Positions 26,156-35,691 are shown, numbered from the stretch's first letter. The stretch: 64,000 nt of DNA from Cupriavidus pauculus (GCF_022179805.1 NZ_BPUO01000007.1:62001-126000), one strand, 5' to 3'. Notes: generated from the letters alone by a model not told the origin. Made by a program: numbers and translations.

Positions 26156-27094
26156 TCAGCGCCGGTTTTGCGCGCGGCCGATCTTGTCGATGGGGATGAT
26201 CGCGCGGCCCTGATCGTCGGTGGCCTGCTTGCCACGGGCCGGAATTTTCCAGGCGTGACCGTAGACAATTTCAAACGTCAGCGGGATAACACCATCGGCA
26301 TTGCGCAGACGATCGAGCGCCGCCAGCACCGCGCGGTGCCATGAGCGGCCGCGCAACCCAGGGGCGCCGGGACGGCGCATGCCGCCGAAAGTTTGCACCT
26401 CGCGCAACAGCGTTTCGGGCGATTCGTAGGTGATGGTCAGCGTTTCCATGTCCATGACCGGCGTGGACCAGCCGCTGTGCACGAGCATGTCGCCGATGTC
26501 GTGCATGTCGACAAAGCGCAACGTATGCGCGTCCAGATCGACCTCGCCAAAGGCGGCGCGCAGTTCCTTGAGCGTATCGGGGCCGAACAGCGAGAACATG
26601 GCCAGCCCGTCGTCGGCCGCCACGCGGTGCCATTCCGGAAACACGTGGTGCGGCTCCGGATGCCAGTGCAGCGCCAGGTTGGACCACAGCAGGTCGAAGC
26701 TGGCGGCGGCAAACGGCAGTGTGGCAAGATCGCCCTGCACCAGGTCGAACACCGGCCGCTTGCCCAGCAAGCGCCCGACCCAGCCGGGGCGGCGCTGCGG
26801 GTCGCGCTGGCCGGCCTGCTGCAGCATCGCGCCGGAGATATCCAGGCCGGCAATCTGCGCGTCGGGAAACCGCGCGCGCAAACCCGCCAGGCCCTGGCCA
26901 TGGCCGCAGCCGATGTCGAGCGCGCGGCGCGGCGACAGCTTGACCACCTCCATCCGCTCCTGCATGCGCTGGCCAATTTCGCCAAGCAGGAAGTCGAGCT
27001 GGCCGAAGCGCGGGCTACGGCGGTCGAACGCAAGCCGGGTCAACCGCGAGGGCGGCAACCAGGCATCGGGGGAATCGGTGGCATGCAGGGACAC
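26156..27094 (-). CDS. bioC: BioC-like SAM-dependent methyltransferase
   Basis: A 312-residue class I methyltransferase with motif I LDIGCGHGQGLAGL, AGLDISGAMLQQA, and FDLLWSNLALHW. The layout resembles malonyl-ACP O-methyltransferase BioC, which starts pimelate synthesis for biotin; the N-terminal LAFDRRSPRFGQLDFL is typical. No other bio gene is in the window, so the function rests on similarity alone. The start is uncertain: GTG at 27094 is chosen because the family starts just before DAWLPPSRLTRL. A TTG at 27136 has a better ribosome site (AAGGGTG). Confidence 0.72.
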   Translation of the reverse strand: MSLHATDSPDAWLPPSRLTRLAFDRRSPRFGQLDFLLGEIGQRMQERMEVVKLSPRRALDIGCGHGQGLAGLRARFPDAQIAGLDISGAMLQQAGQRDPQRRPGWVGRLLGKRPVFDLVQGDLATLPFAAASFDLLWSNLALHWHPEPHHVFPEWHRVAADDGLAMFSLFGPDTLKELRAAFGEVDLDAHTLRFVDMHDIGDMLVHSGWSTPVMDMETLTITYESPETLLREVQTFGGMRRPGAPGLRGRSWHRAVLAALDRLRNADGVIPLTFEIVYGHAWKIPARGKQATDDQGRAIIPIDKIGRAQNRR

Positions 27095-27148
27095 GGACGG
27101 GCGAGGCAAGAGGAATCGGATCGGTTGGTGCGGCAAAAAGTCGCACCC

Positions 27149-27907
27149 TTGAAAAATCGGGCCGCACTGGGCGGGCCGCCCGAAGTATACGCGTGGGGGC
27201 CACTACGTGCCCGAAGGGCCTTTGCCGGCCATGCAGGCAATCTCTGGCGTACTTTGCTGCCGTCCGCCTGTCTGATCTGCGCCACGGTCCAGCGCGATGT
27301 GGTCTGCGACACCTGCGCCAGCCAGCTCGCGCGGCCGGTGCCGCGCTGCCCTCGGTGCGCCATTCCGGGTGCACACGGGCACTGCGGCACATGTGCCGAT
27401 GACGATCCGCTCGACGCCGCGCTTACCCTCGGCGACTACGCCACCCCTTTCGACACGCTGGTCCTGCGGCTCAAGTTCGGCGGCCAGCTACCCGCCGCCG
27501 CGTGGATTGCCGCACGCCTGGCCGCCACGGTACGCGCCAGCCAGCACGATCTGCCCGACCTGCTGGTGCCGGTTCCGCTCTCGCCGTCGCGCCTGGCAGA
27601 ACGCGGCTTCAACCAGGCGTGGGAGATTGCCCGCCCGCTTGCCCGGCACCTGGGCATACCGGCGTCGGCCACGTTGCTGGCGCGCCTTCGCGACACCGCC
27701 AGCCAGCGCACGCTGGACTTGGCCGCGCGCCTGGCCAACCTGCGGCAGGCGTTCGCGGTGGCCCCGGGCACGGTGCTAGACGGCCTTCATATTGGCCTGG
27801 TGGATGATGTGATGACCACCGGCGCCACGCTGCGCGAAGCGGCCCGGGTGCTGAAGGCGCACGGCGCGGCGCGCGTCACGGCGCTGGCCGCGTTGCGTAC
27901 ACCGTGA
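27149..27907 (+). CDS. comF: ComF family amidophosphoribosyltransferase-like protein
   Basis: About 252 residues. The N-terminal zinc finger CLIC...CDTC...CPRC...CGTC (eight Cys) precedes a type I phosphoribosyltransferase domain with the PRPP loop GLVDDVMTTGATLREAAR and the conserved ERGFNQAWEIARPLA. ComF proteins support DNA uptake; in Gram-negatives the homologue also appears in DNA metabolism. There is no ATG before the zinc finger in this frame, so the start must be non-canonical: TTG 27149 is a guess, GTG 27128 is possible. It is divergent from the methyltransferase gene. Confidence 0.85.
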   Translation: MKNRAALGGPPEVYAWGPLRARRAFAGHAGNLWRTLLPSACLICATVQRDVVCDTCASQLARPVPRCPRCAIPGAHGHCGTCADDDPLDAALTLGDYATPFDTLVLRLKFGGQLPAAAWIAARLAATVRASQHDLPDLLVPVPLSPSRLAERGFNQAWEIARPLARHLGIPASATLLARLRDTASQRTLDLAARLANLRQAFAVAPGTVLDGLHIGLVDDVMTTGATLREAARVLKAHGAARVTALAALRTP

Positions 27908-27908
27908 C

Positions 27909-27947
27909 ACCGGAGACCGGTCGCGGTAAGCTGCGCTCCGGTTTTTT
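27909..27947 (+). terminator. Intrinsic terminator after comF
   Basis: ACCGGAG / CTCCGGT stem starting 2 nt after the comF stop, followed by six T. It lies just before trmL, so trmL needs readthrough or its own promoter. Confidence 0.7.
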
Positions 27948-27960
27948 GCTGCCCAGTCCC

Positions 27961-28431
27961 ATGTTCAACGTCGTCCTTGTCGAACCCGAAATCCCGCCGA
28001 ATACCGGCAATGTGATCCGCCTGTGCGCCAATACAGGCGCGCAGCTGCATCTGGTCAAACCGCTGGGATTTCCGCTGGAAGACGCGCGCATGCGGCGCGC
28101 GGGGCTGGACTATCACGAATACGCGACGATGCGTGTCCACGAAAGCTGGGACGCGCTGATGGCCGCCGAACAGCCCGATCCGACCCGCATGTTCGCGCTG
28201 ACCACCCATGGGTCCACGCCGTTCGGCCAGGTGACCTTCCAGCCCGGGGACTGGTTCGTGTTCGGATCGGAAACCCGTGGCCTGGCGCCCGAGCGGCGCG
28301 AGTGGTTTCCGGCAGCGCAACGCATCCGGCTGCCGATGCGGCCCAACAACCGCAGCCTGAACCTGTCGAACACGGTGGCCGTGGTGGTCTTCGAAGCCTG
28401 GCGCCAGAACGGTTTCGTGGGCGGCGCCTGA
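27961..28431 (+). CDS. trmL: tRNA (cytidine(34)-2'-O)-methyltransferase
   Basis: A 156-residue SPOUT methyltransferase that modifies the wobble base of tRNA-Leu species. The three SPOUT motifs are clear: VEPEIPPNTGNVIRLCANTG at the start, FGSETRGL in the middle and LPMRPNNRSLNLSNTVAVVV in the C-terminal trefoil knot. The start ATG at 27961 gives the usual family length. It lies 53 bp after comF on the same strand with a terminator between. Confidence 0.95.
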   Translation: MFNVVLVEPEIPPNTGNVIRLCANTGAQLHLVKPLGFPLEDARMRRAGLDYHEYATMRVHESWDALMAAEQPDPTRMFALTTHGSTPFGQVTFQPGDWFVFGSETRGLAPERREWFPAAQRIRLPMRPNNRSLNLSNTVAVVVFEAWRQNGFVGGA

Positions 28432-28435
28432 AGTT

Positions 28436-29413
28436 TCAGTCTTCAGGCTGCACGTTGGCCGCGCGGATCACCTTGTCCCAGCGCACCTTCTCGGTGGCCA
28501 TCGTCTGCTTCAGCGATGCCGGCGCCGTGCCGGCCGGCACGAAATACTGCGCGCGCATCTTGTCGCGCACGTCATCGCTGCCAATGATCTTCACCAGTTC
28601 GCGGTAAAGCCGGTCCACGATTGGCGCGGGCGTGCCAGCCGGCGCCAGGATGGCCTGCCACGAAATCGCCTCGAATCCCGGATAGCCCGATTCCGCCACG
28701 GTCGGCACCGAAGGCAGCAGCCCGGTGCGACCCGACGACGTCACGGCCAGCAGGCGCAGCTTGCCGGCCGTGACCATCGGCATGGCGATGGCGGGCACCA
28801 TGAACCCCGCCTGCACCTGGCCGCCGACCATCGCGGTGGTGATCTGCGGAAAGCCGGCATACGGCACGTGCTGCAGATCGATACCGGCCATGGCCTTGAG
28901 CTGCTCCATCGCCAGATGCGCGGCACTGCCGTTGCCCACCGAGCCGTAATTCAGCACGCCCGGCTTGGCCTTGGCCAGCGCCACGAACTCGCGCAGGTTG
29001 TGCGCGGGCAACCGCGCGTCGATGACCAGCACGTTCGGCGAAGTGGCCACCAGTGTCACCGGTGCCAACTGCTTTTGCGGGTCGTAGCTCAAGTGCCGGT
29101 ATAGCGACGGTGCCGTCACCAGCGGGCCATTGATCGTGAACAGCAACGTGTAGCCATCGGGCGCGGCCTTGGCCACCTGGCCGGTGCCGATATTGCCGCC
29201 CGCACCGGGCCGGTTCTCGATCACGATCGGCTGGCCCAGCACCGCAGCCAGTTTTTCCGTGACGATGCGCGCGATCAGGTCCGGCGACGATCCCGGCGGA
29301 AACGGCACGATCATGCGGATCGGCTTCGACGGCCAGTTGTCACCGAGCGCGGGCAAGGCGACGGCACCAGTGGAGGCGATCAGGGCGTGCAGGGCCTGGC
29401 GGCGGGTGGGCAT
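28436..29413 (-). CDS. Bug-family (TctC-like) periplasmic solute receptor
   Basis: A 325-residue periplasmic binding protein of the Bordetella uptake gene family, greatly expanded in Cupriavidus and relatives. A short signal (TRRQALHALIASTGAVALPALG) precedes the family opening WPSKPIRMIVPFPPGSSPDLIAR, then ENRPGAGGNIGTGQVAKAAPDGYT and NYGSVGNGSAAHLAMEQLKA. No TctA/TctB membrane genes are nearby, so it is an orphan receptor with unknown ligand (usually a carboxylate). Confidence 0.92.
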   Translation of the reverse strand: MPTRRQALHALIASTGAVALPALGDNWPSKPIRMIVPFPPGSSPDLIARIVTEKLAAVLGQPIVIENRPGAGGNIGTGQVAKAAPDGYTLLFTINGPLVTAPSLYRHLSYDPQKQLAPVTLVATSPNVLVIDARLPAHNLREFVALAKAKPGVLNYGSVGNGSAAHLAMEQLKAMAGIDLQHVPYAGFPQITTAMVGGQVQAGFMVPAIAMPMVTAGKLRLLAVTSSGRTGLLPSVPTVAESGYPGFEAISWQAILAPAGTPAPIVDRLYRELVKIIGSDDVRDKMRAQYFVPAGTAPASLKQTMATEKVRWDKVIRAANVQPED

Positions 29414-29446
29414 CGGTGTGATTGCGTCAAAGGCTCGTGGTTGTCT

Positions 29447-29473
29447 CCCCTCTCCCGCATGGCGGGAGAGGGG
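29447..29473. repeat. CCCTCTCCC-family palindromic repeat, third copy
   Basis: CCCCTCTCCCGC-ATG-GCGGGAGAGGGG, a perfect 12-bp stem followed by CTGGGGGTGAGGG. It shares its arms with the element at 6569. Confidence 0.75.
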
Positions 29474-29522
29474 CTGGGGGTGAGGGCCAGCGCCTAAAGC
29501 ACTGAAAAGCTATCTAGAGCGA

Positions 29523-30548
29523 CTACTCGTCGCGCGCATCACGCTGCAGAAGCCGCGCGACAGCATCAGCCACCGGCAGCCCCTCAAACAGCACCGCGCA
29601 TACGGCGCGCGTGATCGGCATTTCCACGCCGTGGCGTGCGGCCAGCGCCGCCACCGCCTGCGCGCAGCGCACGCCTTCGGCCACGTGGCCCAGGTCGTGC
29701 AGGATCTGGTCGAGCGTCTTGCCGCTGGCCAGTTGCTGGCCCACCTTGCGATTGCGCGACAGGTCGCCCGTGGCGGTCAGGATCAAATCGCCCATGCCGG
29801 CCAGGCCCATGAACGTTTCCGCGCGGCCACCCAGCGCCAGACCCAGGCGCGTCATTTCGGCCAGCCCGCGCGTCACCAGCGCGGCGCGGGCGTTTAGGCC
29901 CAGGCCCAGGCTGTCGCTGGCACCGGTGGCAATCGCCAGCACGTTCTTGACCGCCCCACCCACCTCGACACCGATCAGGTCATCGCTGCCGTAGATGCGC
30001 ACCCCATGGTGGTGGAACGCCGCCTGCGCGCGGTCGGCCAGCGCGTGCGTGGTGCCGGCCACCGTCAGCGCACAGGGCAGCCCCTGCGCCACCTCCTTGG
30101 CAAAGCTCGGGCCGGTCAGCACGCCGTACTCGATCTCGCCGGGCGCCACGCCCAGCGCGTCGAGTTCGTCGCGCACCATCTGGTGCGGCAGCGCGTGCGT
30201 ATCGGCTTCAAACCCCTTGCACAGCCACAGCATCGACAACGGCCCACGGCGCCGTGCGGCCAGGCGGCGCGTCATCTCGCGCAGCCCCGCCACCGGCGTG
30301 GCGACGATCAGCAGGCCATCCGCATCGGCCACGACATGGTCGACGGCACGGTCGAAGTCGGGCTCGCACACCAACCGGGGCGACAGCGGCACGCCCGGCA
30401 GATAGGTGGCATTGATGCCCGTCGCCGCGATGGTCGCAAGCTGGCCCGCGTCGCGGCCCCAGAGCACCACATCGTGGCGGGTGTCGGAAGCGGCGTGGCT
30501 GGCCAGCGCGGTACCCCACGCGCCAGCGCCAAGGATGGTCAGTTTCAT
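29523..30548 (-). CDS. gpsA: NAD(P)-dependent glycerol-3-phosphate dehydrogenase
   Basis: A 341-residue cytoplasmic enzyme that reduces dihydroxyacetone phosphate to sn-glycerol-3-phosphate for phospholipid synthesis. The Rossmann motif is at the very N-terminus ([14 protein letters not shown]). [18 protein letters not shown] and [24 protein letters not shown], with its catalytic Lys, are diagnostic, and [17 protein letters not shown] follows. It is downstream of secB, as in many proteobacteria, with a stem-loop between them. Confidence 0.96.
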   Translation of the reverse strand: MKLTILGAGAWGTALASHAASDTRHDVVLWGRDAGQLATIAATGINATYLPGVPLSPRLVCEPDFDRAVDHVVADADGLLIVATPVAGLREMTRRLAARRRGPLSMLWLCKGFEADTHALPHQMVRDELDALGVAPGEIEYGVLTGPSFAKEVAQGLPCALTVAGTTHALADRAQAAFHHHGVRIYGSDDLIGVEVGGAVKNVLAIATGASDSLGLGLNARAALVTRGLAEMTRLGLALGGRAETFMGLAGMGDLILTATGDLSRNRKVGQQLASGKTLDQILHDLGHVAEGVRCAQAVAALAARHGVEMPITRAVCAVLFEGLPVADAVARLLQRDARDE

Positions 30549-30629
30549 GGCAGTTCGAGAATCGGGCCGGGCGGATGCGCGGTCATGCGGACAGTATGGA
30601 CGCCAGGCAGACGGCGCATCGGAAAATGC

Positions 30630-30653
30630 AAACGGGGCCGAAGCCCCGTTTTT
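30630..30653. terminator. Stem-loop with T tract between secB and gpsA
   Basis: AACGGGGC-CGAA-GCCCCGTT with T run on the plus strand. On the minus strand, the direction of secB-gpsA transcription, the tail TTTGCATTTT is weaker, so it may only attenuate. Confidence 0.55.
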
Positions 30654-30679
30654 CTGGTCTGATCCGGCCGAAGCGCGAA

Positions 30680-31198
30680 TCAGTGGCGAGCCTGGCTGCC
30701 GTCCGGCAGCACGATGCCCGAATCGCTGCCCTGGGCGCCAGCTTCTTCCATGGCGGCCTGCAGGCGTTGTTCGTACAGGGCCTGGAAGTTGATTTCCGAC
30801 AGGTGGATGGCCTGGAAGCCCGCACGCGTGATCACGTCGGCGATGTTGCCGCGCAGGTACGGGTACAGGATGGTCGGGCAGGCAATGCCCAGCAGCGGGT
30901 CGAGCTGCTCGGCCGGCACGTTGCGGATATCGAAGATACCGGCCTGGTGCGCTTCCACCAGGAACGCCACCTTGTCTTGCACCTTGGTCGTCACGGTGCC
31001 GGTCACCACGACTTCGAAAATGCCTTCCTGAAGCTGTGCGGCGCCAACATTGACCTGCACTTCCACCGACGGGGCTTCCGACTCGAGGAAAATGCCCGGC
31101 GAATTGGGCTGCTCGAGCGACATGTCCTTCAGGTACACGCGCTGGATGTTGAAGAAGGGCTGGTCGTCCTGCTGGGTGGCTTGTTGCTGGTCGCTCAT
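30680..31198 (-). CDS. secB: Protein-export chaperone SecB
   Basis: A 172-residue tetrameric cytoplasmic chaperone that holds precursors unfolded and passes them to SecA. Recognised by [19 protein letters not shown] near residue 15, [29 protein letters not shown] and [23 protein letters not shown] Gln-rich N-terminus and acidic C-terminal tail are normal. It sits in the usual grxC-secB-gpsA order, 182 bp after grxC. Confidence 0.97.
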   Translation of the reverse strand: MSDQQQATQQDDQPFFNIQRVYLKDMSLEQPNSPGIFLESEAPSVEVQVNVGAAQLQEGIFEVVVTGTVTTKVQDKVAFLVEAHQAGIFDIRNVPAEQLDPLLGIACPTILYPYLRGNIADVITRAGFQAIHLSEINFQALYEQRLQAAMEEAGAQGSDSGIVLPDGSQARH

Positions 31199-31380
31199 GA
31201 AAGGCTTCCGGATGTATCGGTTTGGGCGCGCTGCGCCATGCGCTGCCGGGTGCCGAGGCCCCGGCGGCTGTTTAGAAAGCGCATATGGTACATGACGCCG
31301 ATGGCGAATTCACCGTGCGGCGGCATTATCAGAATCGTCGCTTGATCTGCTGCGGCGCAGCGTGGCGCCGCGCGGGCGAC

Positions 31381-31638
31381 TCAGGCGGCCAGCAGCGGCA
31401 CCAGGCCACCCTGGCGGTCCAGCGCCGACAGGTCGTCGAATCCGCCCACATGCGTCTCGTCGATATAGATCTGCGGCACGGTGCGACGACCCGTGCGGGT
31501 CATCATTTCCTCACGCCTTCCGGGCTCGCGGTCGATCAGGATCTTCTCGATCGACTCCACGCCACGCTGCTTGAGCAGGCGCTCGGCCATCTGGCAATAG
31601 GGGCACACAACCGTGCTGTACATGACGACGCGGGCCAT
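31381..31638 (-). CDS. grxC: Glutaredoxin 3
   Basis: An 85-residue glutathione-dependent disulfide reductase. Active site VVCPYCQMAE with Cys12 and Cys15, followed by TVPQIYIDETHVGGFDDL, which holds the cis-Pro and glutathione-binding residues. The ATG at 31638 (MARVVMYST) is chosen over one 30 bases upstream since it gives the family length. It lies between the rhodanese and secB genes. Confidence 0.95.
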   Translation of the reverse strand: MARVVMYSTVVCPYCQMAERLLKQRGVESIEKILIDREPGRREEMMTRTGRRTVPQIYIDETHVGGFDDLSALDRQGGLVPLLAA

Positions 31639-31725
31639 GATGCGAATTCTCCTTGTCTGAAATAACAACGGCGCGGACCGCCCAGGGCAGTACCGCGCCG
31701 CGTGCTGCGTAATGAATGGGGCTAT

Positions 31726-32139
31726 TTACTTGATGACCGGCAGGCCGGCCTGCTGCCAGGCGGTCATGCCGCCTTCCAGCGCGTAGACCTCACTGTAACC
31801 GGCTTCCTTCAGCGCTGCTTGAGCCTTGCCCGAGCGCTGGCCGTTCTGGCACACCACGATGATGGGGATCGCCTTGTCCTTTGCAAGGCCGGCCGCGCGG
31901 GTGCCGATGTCGGCAAGTGGCGCGCTCTTGGCCTGGGGCAGGTGGCCCTTGGCAAATTCGGTGGCGTCGCGGATATCCACCACCACGGCGTTGCGCTTGT
32001 TGATGAGCTGCGTGGCGGCAGCCGTATTGACGCGCTTGCCGCCCGTACCGGCCTTGATTTGCGGCCAGGCCAGCAGGCCGCCCGAGACCACGGCGATCGC
32101 GATCAGGGCCAGGTTGTTGTAATCGGCGAAGAAATTCAC
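31726..32139 (-). CDS. Membrane-anchored rhodanese-like protein
   Basis: A 137-residue protein with one N-terminal membrane anchor (LALIAIAVVSGGLLAW, residues 10-25) and a single rhodanese domain. The active-site loop is VVCQNGQRSGKA with catalytic Cys97. DIRDATEFAKGHLPQA is the typical CH2A region. It probably carries persulfide or thiol chemistry at the membrane; the acceptor is unknown. GTG at 32139 with GGAAA upstream is preferred; an ATG 11 codons earlier is in frame. First gene of rhodanese-grxC-secB-gpsA, divergent from gpmA. Confidence 0.88.
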   Translation of the reverse strand: MNFFADYNNLALIAIAVVSGGLLAWPQIKAGTGGKRVNTAAATQLINKRNAVVVDIRDATEFAKGHLPQAKSAPLADIGTRAAGLAKDKAIPIIVVCQNGQRSGKAQAALKEAGYSEVYALEGGMTAWQQAGLPVIK

Positions 32140-32283
32140 GTTGGCATTTCCGTTGGGTTGGGTCGGCGGCATTATAAAATACGCGGTTTCGCGCCACCGC
32201 CGTTTATTTCGGGCGGGGCCCGCCACGCCCGGGCGTGACGCGGGCGCCGCGCGCCGCAGGTTACCTACTACCCTGGAAGCAGC

Positions 32284-33030
32284 ATGTACAAGCTCGTTCT
32301 CATCCGCCACGGCGAATCCACGTGGAATCTCGAAAACCGCTTCACCGGCTGGGTCGACGTCGACCTGACCGACACGGGCGTCAAGCAGGCCCGCCAGGGC
32401 GGCCAGTTGCTGAAAGAGGCCGGATTCACGTTCGATGTGGCGTACACGTCGGTACTCAAGCGCGCCATCCGTACCCTGTGGCACGTGCAGGACGAAATGG
32501 ACCTGATGTGGATTCCCGTCCGCAACGAGTGGCGCCTCAACGAGCGCCACTACGGCGCGCTGTCGGGCCTGAACAAGGCGGAAACGGCCAAGAAGTACGG
32601 CGACGACCAGGTGCTGGTGTGGCGCCGCAGCTACGACACCCCGCCGCCGGCGCTGGAGCCGACCGACGAGCGTGCCTCGTTCGACGACCCGCGCTACGTC
32701 AATGTGCCGCGCGAGCAGGTGCCGCTGACCGAATGCCTGAAGGACACGGTGGCCCGCGTGATGCCGCTGTGGAACGAATCCATTGCTCCCGACATCAAAT
32801 CCGGCAAGCGTGTGGTGATCGCCGCCCATGGCAACAGCATCCGCGCGCTCGTGAAGTATCTGGACCAGATCTCGGATGACGACATCGTCGGCCTCAACAT
32901 TCCCAACGGCACCCCGCTCGTCTACGAGCTGGACGCCGACCTGCGCCCCCTGCGCCACTACTACCTGGGCGACCAGGCGGCCATCGCCGCATCGCTGGCC
33001 GCCGTGGCCAACCAGGGCAAGGCCCGCTGA
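32284..33030 (+). CDS. gpmA: 2,3-bisphosphoglycerate-dependent phosphoglycerate mutase
   Basis: A 248-residue glycolytic/gluconeogenic enzyme that interconverts 3- and 2-phosphoglycerate. The phosphohistidine motif [10 protein letters not shown] is at the N-terminus (His9). [19 protein letters not shown] and the second catalytic His in [17 protein letters not shown] are present, plus [13 protein letters not shown]. Full length for dPGM. Monocistronic and divergent from the rhodanese operon. Confidence 0.97.
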   Translation: MYKLVLIRHGESTWNLENRFTGWVDVDLTDTGVKQARQGGQLLKEAGFTFDVAYTSVLKRAIRTLWHVQDEMDLMWIPVRNEWRLNERHYGALSGLNKAETAKKYGDDQVLVWRRSYDTPPPALEPTDERASFDDPRYVNVPREQVPLTECLKDTVARVMPLWNESIAPDIKSGKRVVIAAHGNSIRALVKYLDQISDDDIVGLNIPNGTPLVYELDADLRPLRHYYLGDQAAIAASLAAVANQGKAR

Positions 33031-33232
33031 CAGCCGGTGCGCCGGCGTGCCGGCCGGCCCGGCATCCGGGTAGGCGCGGCCCGCCTTGTGTGGCCGCCCC
33101 CACCCTGGCGCGGCGGCCCGCAGGTCTTTTTCTGCGCACCCTCTTATACTGTCGGTCAATCCGGGCCGGAGACGGCTTATCCCGGCCCGGAATTTTCCTT
33201 TCGCATCATCCACAAAAGTTCAGGCTGCCCTC

Positions 33233-34840
33233 ATGCGTAAGACGCTCAAGAACATTAGCCTCGTCTCAGTCGGCGTCGTTGCCGGCGTGTTGGCCACGCT
33301 GCAAATCTCGGCCACCGCACAGAACAGCTCGGGACCGCTCCCGCTCGACCAGCTGCGGCTGATGTCCGACATCTTCGGGCAAATCAAACGCGAGTATGTG
33401 GAGCCCGTGGACGACAAGAAGCTGCTGACCGAAGCCATCAAGGGCATGGTCGCCAGCCTGGACCCCCACTCGGCCTACCTGGACGAGAAGGACTTCAAGG
33501 AACTGCAGGAAGGCACCCGCGGCCGCTTTGCGGGCCTGGGTATCGAAATCTCGCAGGAAGAAGGCCTGGTCAAGGTCATTAACCCGATCGAGGACACGCC
33601 CGCCTTCCGCGCCGGCATCCAGCCGGGCGACCTGATCACCCGTATCGACGACAAGCCCGTGCGCGGACTGCCGCTGGAGCAGGCGGTCAAGCGCATGCGC
33701 GGCGAACCGGGCACCAAGGTCACGCTGACCATCTACCGCAAGAGCGAGGAACGCACGTTCCCGGTCTCGATCACGCGCGCCGAGATCCGCGTGCAGTCGG
33801 TCAAGACCAAGATGCTGGACAACAACACCATCGGCTGGGTGCGCCTGACCAGCTTCCAGGAACGCACCGTTGCCGACCTGGGCCGCCGTCTCAAGGAGAT
33901 GGCTGAGAAGAATCCGAACCTGAAGGGCATCATCCTCGACCTGCGCAACAACGGCGGCGGCGTGCTGCAAGGCGCCGTGGGCGTGGCAGCGGCCTTCCTG
34001 CCGGACGATGTGGCCGTGGTGTCGACCAATGGCCAGGTGCCCGATGCCAAGCGCGTCTACAAGGCCACGTTTAACAACTACCGCCTGTCGTCGCTCGAGG
34101 ACGATCCGCTCAAGGACCTGCCGCCGCAGTTCAAGAAGCTGCCGATGATCGTGCTGACCAACGCCTACTCGGCATCGGCGTCGGAAATCGTGGCTGGCGC
34201 GCTGCAGGACCACAAGCGCGCGCTGATCATGGGCAAGACCACGTTCGGCAAGGGCTCGGTGCAGACCGTGCGTCCGCTGACCAACGACACCGGCATCAAG
34301 CTGACCATCGCTTACTACTACACGCCGTCGGGCAAGTCGATCCAGGCCAAGGGCATCCGCCCGGACATCCCGGTCGACCAGAACCCGGAAGGCGATCCGG
34401 ACGACGCGCTGATCACGCGTGAAATCGACACCGAGCGCCACCTGCATAACAAGCAGGAGTCGGAAGAGCCGGAAATGAACGAGCGCGAGCAGCGCCGCGT
34501 GGACGAACTGCGCCGACTGGAGGAAGAAAACTCCAAGAAGACGCCGGAAGAACGCGAGAAGGACCGCAAGAAGAAGCCGGTGGAATTCGGTTCGGCCGAG
34601 GACTTCATGCTGCAGCAGGCCATCGCCCAGCTCGACGGCAAGCCGGTACAGCGTTCGAAGTCGCGCCTGGAAGCCACCGGCACGGCTGGTAAGCCCGACA
34701 CGAAGGACGATAAGTCGGGCAAGTCGCCGGCGGCCAAGCCTGCCGCCAAGCCGGCACCGGCCAAGTCCGGCCCGGCCAGCCAGCCGCCCGCCAGCGCACC
34801 GATCGGCCAGCCGCTGGGTACGCCGACCGGCCAGAAGTAA
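33233..34840 (+). CDS. S41 family C-terminal processing peptidase
   Basis: A 535-residue periplasmic serine protease. Signal/anchor at residues 6-27 (NISLVSVGVVAGVLATLQIS). A PDZ domain lies at about 90-170 (GRFAGLGIEISQEEGLVKVI, IQPGDLITRIDDKPV). The S41 catalytic Ser/Lys dyad sits in LTNAYSASASEIVAGALQD and GKTTFGKGSVQTVRPL. A Lys/Glu-rich then Lys/Pro/Ala-rich C-terminal tail (about residue 405 on) is long. CtpA-type enzymes process or degrade cell-envelope proteins, including murein hydrolases; the substrate here is unknown. Confidence 0.94.
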   Translation: MRKTLKNISLVSVGVVAGVLATLQISATAQNSSGPLPLDQLRLMSDIFGQIKREYVEPVDDKKLLTEAIKGMVASLDPHSAYLDEKDFKELQEGTRGRFAGLGIEISQEEGLVKVINPIEDTPAFRAGIQPGDLITRIDDKPVRGLPLEQAVKRMRGEPGTKVTLTIYRKSEERTFPVSITRAEIRVQSVKTKMLDNNTIGWVRLTSFQERTVADLGRRLKEMAEKNPNLKGIILDLRNNGGGVLQGAVGVAAAFLPDDVAVVSTNGQVPDAKRVYKATFNNYRLSSLEDDPLKDLPPQFKKLPMIVLTNAYSASASEIVAGALQDHKRALIMGKTTFGKGSVQTVRPLTNDTGIKLTIAYYYTPSGKSIQAKGIRPDIPVDQNPEGDPDDALITREIDTERHLHNKQESEEPEMNEREQRRVDELRRLEEENSKKTPEEREKDRKKKPVEFGSAEDFMLQQAIAQLDGKPVQRSKSRLEATGTAGKPDTKDDKSGKSPAAKPAAKPAPAKSGPASQPPASAPIGQPLGTPTGQK

Positions 34841-34846
34841 CGGCTC

Positions 34847-34878
34847 AGCGCTGCGCGCCTGTGCGTGCAGCGCTTTTT
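34847..34878 (+). terminator. Intrinsic terminator after the S41 peptidase gene
   Basis: AGCGCTGC / GCAGCGCT stem, 12-nt loop, five T. Starts 6 nt after the stop codon. Confidence 0.8.
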
Positions 34879-34889
34879 CACCCGATGCC

Positions 34890-34923
34890 ACGGCCCGCGG
34901 AATGCCACCGACGGGCCGTTTTT
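34890..34923 (+). terminator. Second, tandem intrinsic terminator
   Basis: ACGGCCCG / CGGGCCGT with T tract, 12 bp after the first. Together they isolate the ThiF/MoeB gene from upstream transcription. Confidence 0.75.
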
Positions 34924-34938
34924 ATTTGCCGCCGCACC

Positions 34939-35691
34939 ATGAACGACGATCAGCTCTTACGCTATTCGCGCCATATCCTGCTGGATGAACTGGGCATAGA
35001 GGGCCAGGAACGGCTGCTTGCCGGCCACGCGCTGGTCATTGGCGCGGGCGGGCTGGGCGCGGCCGCGCTGCCCTACCTGGCGTCGGCCGGCGTGGGGCGC
35101 ATCACCATCGTCGACGACGACGACGTGGACCTGACCAACCTGCAGCGGCAGATCCTGCACACCACGGCCAACGTGGGACGGCCCAAGGTGGAGTCGGCCC
35201 GAGAGGGCCTGCTGCGCATCAATCCGGACATCGATATCCGGCTGGTGCCTCGGCGCGTGGGCGTCCCCGAACTCGAGGCGCTGGTGGCCGATGCCGACGT
35301 GGTGCTCGACTGCTGTGACAATTTCGCCACACGTCAGGCCGTGAACCGGGCCTGCCTGTCGCATCGCAAGCCGCTGGTGTCCGGCGCCGCCCTCCGCTTC
35401 GACGGCCAGGTGAGCGTGTTCGACCTCCGCAACCCCGACGCGCCCTGCTACGGCTGCCTGTTCCCGCCGTCGGAGCCCGCCCCCGAGGCGGCCTGCGCCA
35501 CGATGGGCGTGTTCGCGCCACTGGTCGGCATGGTGGGCACCGTACAGGCGGCGGAGGCGCTGAAGCTGCTGACCGGCGTGGGCGAAACCCTGGCCGGCCG
35601 GCTACTGATGGTCAATGCGATGACGATGGAATGGACCACGATGCGGCTGGCGCGCACGCCGGGCTGCGAGGTCTGCGGAAAGGATCACTGA
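34939..35691 (+). CDS. moeB: ThiF/MoeB/HesA family adenylyltransferase
   Basis: A 250-residue E1-like enzyme that adenylates the C-terminal Gly of a ubiquitin-like sulfur carrier (MoaD or ThiS). ATP loop VIGAGGLGAAALPYLASAGVG, then DDDDVDLTNLQRQILH, the Asp of VVLDCCDNFATRQAVNRAC, and two zinc CxxC pairs (APCYGCLFP and CEVCGKDH). MoeB (molybdopterin) versus ThiF (thiamine) cannot be told from the sequence, and no sulfur-carrier gene is adjacent. The ATG at 34939 matches the family start RYSRHILLDELG. Confidence 0.85.
   Translation: MNDDQLLRYSRHILLDELGIEGQERLLAGHALVIGAGGLGAAALPYLASAGVGRITIVDDDDVDLTNLQRQILHTTANVGRPKVESAREGLLRINPDIDIRLVPRRVGVPELEALVADADVVLDCCDNFATRQAVNRACLSHRKPLVSGAALRFDGQVSVFDLRNPDAPCYGCLFPPSEPAPEAACATMGVFAPLVGMVGTVQAAEALKLLTGVGETLAGRLLMVNAMTMEWTTMRLARTPGCEVCGKDH

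Noticed and set aside
33266..34891. 541-codon open frame antisense to the S41 peptidase gene
   Set aside because: Composition is Leu/Arg/Gln/Val-rich as expected for a GC-rich shadow frame; the plus strand has clear PDZ and S41 motifs.
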